From: Batkoa obscura
Taxonomy: Eukaryota; Entomophthoromycota; Entomophthoromycetes; Entomophthorales; Batkoaceae
DNA: 64,000 nt
Assembly: GCA_030770535.1 (NCBI GenBank)
Contig: JASVEC010000058.1
Span: forward strand, 1-64,000
Reading direction: 5' to 3'
The notes under the pieces were generated by a model. It had not been told where the DNA came from. It did no database searches and saw only the letters and a list, made by a program, of their open reading frames with translations. The position numbers and the translations under genes were made by a program. This document shows, one piece after another, positions 57,793 through 64,000 of this stretch (positions within the stretch are counted from its first letter, which is position 1; every line of letters begins with the position of its first letter).

Positions 57793-60050
57793 ATGTTTGA
57801 AAATCAAGAATCATTACCACGTCTACCCATCCCAGAATTACAAAATACCATCAACACTTATTTAAAGAGTGTACGTCAATATCTCACACCAGCATCTCAA
57901 AGAGAAGTCGAAAAACTAGCTATTGATTTTATTAAACCAGGTGGCTTAGGAGAAGAATTACAACAACGATTAATTAAATATGATAAAACTCAACGTAATT
58001 CTTGGTTAGAAAAATGGTGGTTGGAATACGCTTATCATCGATATAGGGAACCAACATTGATTAATGTCAATTGGTATTGTTTAGGTAAAGATGAAGAAAA
58101 TGGAAATCGACCTTATCAACCTGATGAATTAACTCCATTTTCTAAATATCAACTAGAAAGAGCTAGTAGATTAATTAATGGTATGTTAGATTATAAACAG
58201 AAGATTGATAAGTAAGTTTTTATTTAAGAAAAGAAACAATACAAATATTAATTATAATAATAAATAGCGAAGAATTTCCAGCAGAATATGTAGGTAAAAA
58301 ACCTATTTGTATGAACCAATATAAAGATATGTTTGGTGTTCATCGATTACCACAAAAAGAATGTGATCGATTAATGAAAACCTTTTTAAAACAAAGCCAA
58401 CATATTGTGGTTTTAGCCAAAAATCATATTTATAAAGTATCTGTTTATGAAAAAGAGACTGGAAATAGATTATCTAATAAGGATATTCAAAGGTAAGTTA
58501 TATATTTCATTAAGTTATAAGATTTTTTAATATTAATTAAATGAATTTTTAGTCAATTACTTAAGGTTGTTAAAGATGCTATTGATGCTCCAAAAAGTGA
58601 TAAAATTTGTTTATTAACTTGTGCCCATAGAGATTTATGGACTGAAGTAAGCTTTTATTTATTATTATAATATATTTAAATTTATTAATAATTGATTACT
58701 TTATTAATTATAGTGTTATGAAGAATTAATTAAAGAAAATGAACAAAATTTAAAAGAATTATTAGTAATTCATGAAAGTTTATTTGTAGTTAGTTTAGAT
58801 GACCATACAACAGAAAATAATTTAAATAATAAACATAAGAATATATATCATGGATTTAATGGCAATAATCGATGGTTAGATTCAGCATTATCATTAATCA
58901 TTGATTCCACAGGTACATGTGGATTAAATGGAGAACATTCGCCATTAGATGCTTTAATACCAGCTTCTGTTTTGGATTTTGCTATTAAATCAAATAATAA
59001 TTATAAAGATTGTAATAATATTGAGAATATTAAGAGATTAAATTTTAATATTAATCAAAATATTAAAACTAAAATCGAATTGGCTCAAAGAGATATAACT
59101 AAATTAATTGCAGATTCTAATAGTATTGTTTTTCCTTTTATGGATTATGGTGTTGATTATATTAAAAAGAATGGTAAATTATTAAATGATAATAGTAATA
59201 ATAAATGTTAATATTAATCTTAATTATTGTTTTTTAATAGCAAAAATAAGCCCAGATGGATATATTCAAATGGCTTTACAATTAGCCCATTATCATTTAC
59301 ATGGATATTGTGTATCTACTTATGAAACTGGAAGTACAAGAAAATTTTTACATGGAAGAACAGATGCCATTCGAGTTTATTCAGAACAATCTTTAGAATT
59401 TTGTAAAAGTATGAAAGAAGATAAATTTAATGTAAGTTTAATATTTATTTATTTATTTATTTATTTATTTGTTTTATAGAGTACTGAAAGATATCATAAA
59501 TTACAAACAGCAGTTAAACAGCATCTTTCTTATGCAGCTAAAGTTAGTGAAGGAAATGGGATTGACCGTCATTTATTAGGTTTGAGATTAGTTAAAAAGG
59601 AAAATGAAACCCATTCTTTTTTTACTCATCCTGTGTTTGCAGAATCTCAATCTTGGAAATTATCCACATCTACTATGCTAAAAACAGATCTTATTGAAGG
59701 TAAATTATTATTATTCTATATTTATATTATTTATATTATTTATATTATTTATATTATTTATATTATTTATATTATTTATATTATTTATATTATTTATATT
59801 ATTTATATTATTTATTTATATTATCATTATTAGGTACTGGTTTTGGTAGTGTTGATCCCAATGGTTATGGTATTAATTATATACCAGCTGCTAATGGAAA
59901 TAAAATTACATTTGGTATTGAATCAAAACATCGTCCAATATAACAGATTCTATTAAATTCAAAGAATCTATTGATTGGGCTTTAAAACAAATGAAAACTA
60001 TGGTGGATGAGGCTAATATCTCTTTACCTAAACAAAAACCTAGGTTTTAA
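57793..60050 (+). CDS. Carnitine O-acetyltransferase, with one frame break near the end
   Basis: Transfers acetyl groups between CoA and carnitine, allowing acetyl units to move between peroxisome or cytosol and mitochondrion. Exons: 57793-58211, 58268-58492, 58553-58646, 58714-59173, 59241-59431, 59480-59699 and 59834-60050. Family motifs in order: RLPIPELQNTINTYLKSVRQ, WWLEYAYHRYREP, FGVHRLPQKECDR, the catalytic His in GLNGEHSPLDAL, TYETGSTRKFLHGRTDAIR, STERYHKLQTAVKQH and GFGSVDPNGYGINY. The protein would be about 611 aa, a normal length. At 59940-59943 the frame breaks after KHRPI; one missing base restores DSIKFKESIDWALKQMK and the natural stop. No import leader is seen at the N-terminus, so a cytosolic or peroxisomal form is likelier; no clear PTS1 is present. 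Confidence 0.9.
59705..59815 (+). repeat. 9-bp tandem repeat (TTTATATTA)n in a carnitine acetyltransferase intron
   Basis: About a dozen copies of a TTTATATTA-type unit extend this intron to 134 nt, more than twice the usual size here. Confidence 0.85.
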
Positions 60051-60577
60051 ATTAAATATTGTAATCAATTTTATTCTATCTTTTATTTCTATATTTGGAT
60101 TTTAGATTTCAGATTTTAGATCGTTTATATTTGTTAAATTTTATAATTCATAAAATAAAAATAAGATAATATTACATTTGTGAGAAATGTAAAACTAAAA
60201 ATGAATTAATATTATTTAAAAAATAGAAAACAAAACAAAGCCTACGTAATTTATAATTCATAATTCATAATGCTACTAAATAAAACAAAAGTTAAAAATA
60301 TTTATTAAATTTATATCATCTATTATACACTTGTTAAATTCCTTAGTAGTAAAAACGAGTAAGAAATAATAAATAAATAAATCAAATCCTCTCTCATTAA
60401 ATACTATTAAATTAAATTTATTTAATAAAAGATTTGATAGAGTCTTATACTTTCAATATTAAAATAGAATAGAATAAAATATAAATAACTTAAAATTATA
60501 AAATTCCAATATTGTTCAATTCAATCGTTCTTTTTTATAATGGCCACACTTTTAACAATTTTTCTATTGAAAATATT
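60051..60577. other. Intergenic region
   Basis: No gene or recognised repeat between the convergent carnitine acetyltransferase and RNase H2C genes. Confidence 0.5.
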
Positions 60578-61015
60578 TTATTCATCTCCATGTAACTAAA
60601 AAACAGTCATTTTAATTAATAAAAGAATTAGCCCATAATGACTTACCACTTCAGCCATTTTAAACCATTTGTCTACATTAATATAGGGGCTATCTGATTT
60701 AGGTAAAACATCATGTTCCCAAACCAAATAATCTTTAAATTCTTTTTCAATTTTAAAATGTTCTTGATCATTTTCTTTTTTTAAAAGTATCAGTCCTGTA
60801 TAAAAAAAATTCATATTGATTCACTGTTTACATTTATATTGTTTTATTTCTTTGTTATTACCTTTTAATCCATTTTCATTTAAATTGACTTTCCTAGACT
60901 TTAACAATCTCCCTCGAAAATTGGTTTCTTCATTTATAATAAAATAATCTTTAATATTAGCTTCACCATTATAATCAATTTTACAAGGTAATAAATGAAT
61001 ATTAGTATCTATCAT
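60578..61015 (-). CDS. Ribonuclease H2 subunit C (Rnh203-like)
   Basis: Accessory, non-catalytic subunit of RNase H2, which removes ribonucleotides from DNA. Three exons, 61015-60862, 60795-60647 and 60595-60578, encode 106 aa. The family pattern is clear: IHLLPCKIDYNGEANIKDYF, then NFRGRLLKSRKVNL, then LILLKKEN and DYLVWEHDVLPKSDSP, followed by WFKMAEVLHGDE. These correspond to the LPC.I.YDGPA..S.YF, SFRGR and W.HD.(P)..D motifs of RNase H2C. The last exon encodes only LHGDE, and the phases agree. The protein is short compared with the human 164 aa but similar to yeast Rnh203 (110 aa). Confidence 0.85.
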
Positions 61016-61414
61016 TATTTATCTTGTTCTACTTTCCTAATAAAGTCAATTAATAAATTAATAAAACCTTTAAAAAAAGAATTTTCAACCTTTAATAATT
61101 TACAGTCATCTAATTTATGAATGTGAATTATTGAGCTTTAAAAGTTGAAACTCAAGTTAGAATTTCACCAATTAAATGCACCAATAGAAGTTATAACAAA
61201 TCATTAAAATCCATTTTCTCAACTTAGCGGAATTTTTAATATTCAAAGTCCTTTTTTTAATGCAATATTACTATTAAATTGAGCTAATTTTCTAAATTCT
61301 CCAAAAATTGATATTACAATAACCACAGAACTTATCAATTTCTATATATAAAAGAATGTAATTTTATTTTTGATATTTATTATTTCATTCAAAATTTAAT
61401 AATTAACCTTAAAA
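61016..61414. other. Short intergenic region between divergent genes
   Basis: About 400 bp with no repeat recognised. It must contain both promoters of the RNase H2C and phospholipase C genes. Confidence 0.5.
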
Positions 61415-64000
61415 ATGCTTAGGAACAGCTTAACCCCATCTATTAACATACCACCATGTATGACCAGTGGAACAGAATTCACTAAAGTTAATGCGAATAA
61501 ATCGGGTAGCAAAACACGAGTATTAAAATATGATTCTAATCTTAAAAGAATCACATTCAAAAGTAAAAATTTAGGAGTAATTCAATTAGAATGGATCATT
61601 AGTATTAAGAAAAGTTTCTATATCCCTTCATTCCCCAATACTGGTTATCAAGTGGATGAAAGTTTAAGATTAGCTATTTATTATTCACTAAAACAAAAAG
61701 ATAAAATATTATATTTAATTGCTCCAGATAGAATTACTTGTGATCAATGGTATGATACATTGTTGGAATTAAGTAATTTAGGTAGAAAAGAGGATGTAGG
61801 AAGGGAAGAAAATTTTAATGAAATGGACGTTAAATTAGAACTTTGGTTAAAGCAAATTTGGGCAGTAGTGGATAAAGATAAAGACGGGAAAATTGATATT
61901 AAAGAAATGAAATATTTTCTAGAATTGATTAATATTGAATGTACAGAATCAGAATTAAAAGTATTATTTAAAGTAAGTTTGTTATTTATTTATTATAATA
62001 ATTTAAAATAAGATAAAAAATATAAGAAAAGATAATTAATGAATATTATTATTATTATTATTATTATTATAGAGAATGGATTTAGAAAAGAAAGGGTATT
62101 TAGATTTTGATGGTACTAGAAGATTATACCATACCTTACAAACAAGACCTGAAATTCAAAAATTACATTTAAGTTTAAGTTTAGAAAATAAGGGCTGTGG
62201 CATGTCATTAGAAGAATTTAGTATGTTTTTAATAGAAATACAAAAAGTAAGAAAGTAATTTAAACTGATAATATTAATGTTAATAATAATATTAGGAAGA
62301 ATATACAAAAGAAGAAATTGATAATTTATATATAAAATATAGTACCAATAATGTTTATGGTTTATCTAAAGAAGCATTAATTCAATATTTAATATCTAAC
62401 GATAATAATGTATTAAGAGATCTAAATCAAGAGCCCTTAAATGATATGAATCATCCATTATCACATTATTGGATTAAATCATCACATAATACGTAATATT
62501 TAATTTATTAAATTAATTATAAAATAAAATTAATTTTTAGCTATTTAACGGGTAATCAATTAAATTCAGTATCTTCGATTACTATGTATAAAGAAGTTTT
62601 ATTACAAGGTTGTAGATGTGTGGAATGTAAGTTAAAATTATTTACATTAAGTAAAATGCAATTAATTAATAATAATAATAATATATAGTGGATTGTTGGG
62701 ATGGTGTCAATAATGAACCAGTTATTTATCATGGATATACATTGTAAGTAATTTAATTAATTAATAATAATAATGTTAATAATATTAACGTTATTGATTC
62801 TTTATAAATTAGAACTAGTAAAATATTATTTAAAGATGTGATTCAAACAATCAAAGATAATGCATTTATAATATCCCCCTATCCAGTTATATTATCATTA
62901 GAAGTTCACTGTAATTTAATACAACAAGATGTAATGGCGAAACATTTAAAAGATATATTAGGAGATATATTAATTACAACAAGATTTGAAGAGTTAACAA
63001 ATGATAATATTAATGAATTAAGATTACCAAGTCCTAATCAATTACTAAATAAAATTATATTAAAAGTAAGTTTTATTTTAAATGAATAAATTTTGATAGG
63101 ATATTAACAAATCTGTTTTTTTAGGGAAAAACATTGAGTGGAAGTAGTAAGATTATTAGTGATATTAAAAAATCCGAGTCAGAAGTAGTACCTTTAAATA
63201 ATGAACCTATTATTAAAGATTATATTAATGAAGAAGCACAAAGTATGGAAGGTAACTTTAATATTATTAATAAATAAAATAGAAAAAAATCAACAGTACT
63301 AATATTTATTAATAGAAGCTTCAGAAGGCAGTAAAAAAATAACTGTTAAAGTTAGTAAATTATTAAGTGAAATCACACCTTATTGTCAAACTGGTAAATT
63401 TATTAATTATGATCATGCAGCAGGTAAATTATTATTTATAAGTAAAATATAATCAATATAAATTTAATAATTTATATTAATTTTAGTAAATATGAAATAT
63501 TATCAAATGTCTTCTTTTTCAGAACCTTCGCTTCATTCAGCATTTGATAATTCTACTAATTTAAGAAAAACAATTGAAGAGTATATTCAACATAATGAAC
63601 GTTGTTTATCTAGAGTTTATCCAGGTGGTATGAGAATTCATTCTAATAATTATAATCCATTACCTTTTTGGTTAGCTGGTTTTCAAATGGTAGCTTTAAA
63701 TTATCAAACTTATGGTAATAATAATAACAATAATTTATTTATTATTTTATTTATTATTTTAGATTTAGGTATGCTATTAAATCGAAGTTTTTTCCGACGT
63801 AATCGACAATTAGGTTATGTTTTAAAACCAAGCTATATGTGTCAACCTAAAGTCAAAATACCTGAACCATTACCTAAAAAATATTATTTGCATGTACGAA
63901 TTATTTCAGCACAAAATTTACCTAAACCCAATGATGACAATCGAGGAGAAATAATTGACCCATTTATTGAAGTGGAAATGATATGTATGGAACATGGTGT
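61415..64000 (+). CDS. PLC1: Phosphoinositide-specific phospholipase C, 5' part (cut by window end)
   Basis: Hydrolyses PI(4,5)P2 to IP3 and diacylglycerol at the plasma membrane. Ten exons are visible: 61415-61972, 62073-62246, 62296-62492, 62541-62626, 62689-62743, 62813-63065, 63125-63251, 63316-63423, 63487-63714 and 63763 onward, all in phase. The N-terminal PH-like region covers about residues 15-125. An EF hand follows ([16 protein letters not shown]), then a second EF region ([11 protein letters not shown]). The X domain has [14 protein letters not shown] (first catalytic His) with YLTGNQ next, then GCRCVELDCWDG and [13 protein letters not shown]. The Y domain has [20 protein letters not shown] and [11 protein letters not shown]. 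The C2 domain has started ([16 protein letters not shown], then DPFIEVEM) when the window ends. The X-Y linker is polar. This is a delta-type fungal PLC. Confidence 0.93.

Overview
The window is about 64 kb of very AT-rich nuclear DNA from a eukaryote, almost certainly a fungus. The genes carry many short introns (mostly 45-60 nt, GT...AG, often with a TACTAAT/CTAAC-like branch site). Fungal markers include an Ole1-type desaturase fused to cytochrome b5, a Gly/Gln-rich protein resembling fungal 'beta-flanking' proteins, and a fungal-type P5A ATPase. A sodium:dicarboxylate symporter, FYR-domain, HSBP1-like and MBIP-like proteins, which many yeasts lack, suggest an early-diverging lineage such as Mucoromycota. 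That placement is inference. Mitochondrial-type ferredoxin and SHMT argue against anaerobic chytrids.

Layout: 1-9.1 kb is transposon-rich and holds one dicarboxylate symporter. 9.1-38.3 kb is gene-rich: desaturase (-), mRNA-export adaptor copy 1 (+), Gly-rich repeat protein (+), FYR protein (-), 18-exon P5A ATPase (-), adaptor copy 2 (-), a small unknown protein (-), SHMT (+) tail-to-tail with an ArsB/NhaD-type transporter (-), G-protein beta (-), 2Fe-2S ferredoxin (-), Rpp14-like (-) and CENP-Q-like (-). 38.3-42.5 kb is packed with mobile-element copies. 42.5-52.3 kb carries MBIP-like (+), SIN1/AVO1 of TORC2 (+), TBC1D20/Gyp8-like RabGAP (-), a tandem helix-turn-helix protein (+), HSBP1-like (+) and glutaredoxin (-). 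52.3-57.8 kb is another repeat-rich block with a glutaredoxin pseudogene and a 1.5 kb long-TIR element. 57.8-64 kb carries carnitine acetyltransferase (+), RNase H2 subunit C (-) and the 5' part of a PI-specific phospholipase C (+), cut by the window edge. The genes are ordinary housekeeping, signalling and transport loci with no operon-like logic.

Repeats: a ~105-bp MITE family (ends TATGGGGATG/CATCCCCATA, TA target) is present about 27 times, mostly in three gene-poor blocks. A second DNA transposon family with ~457-bp terminal inverted repeats and a decayed coding region occurs as several fragments.

Points for a second look: (1) a 373-bp stretch with no difference between two inverted adaptor paralogues 11 kb apart, suggesting gene conversion; (2) a protein built of alternating helix-turn-helix-like modules with no recognised family; (3) SHMT with a duplicated 22-nt putative microexon between possible mitochondrial and cytosolic starts; (4) five otherwise conserved genes or segments broken by single missing bases, mostly in short homopolymers, which looks like assembly error. 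I found no CRISPR, rRNA or intact tRNA, and no clear new defence-type system.
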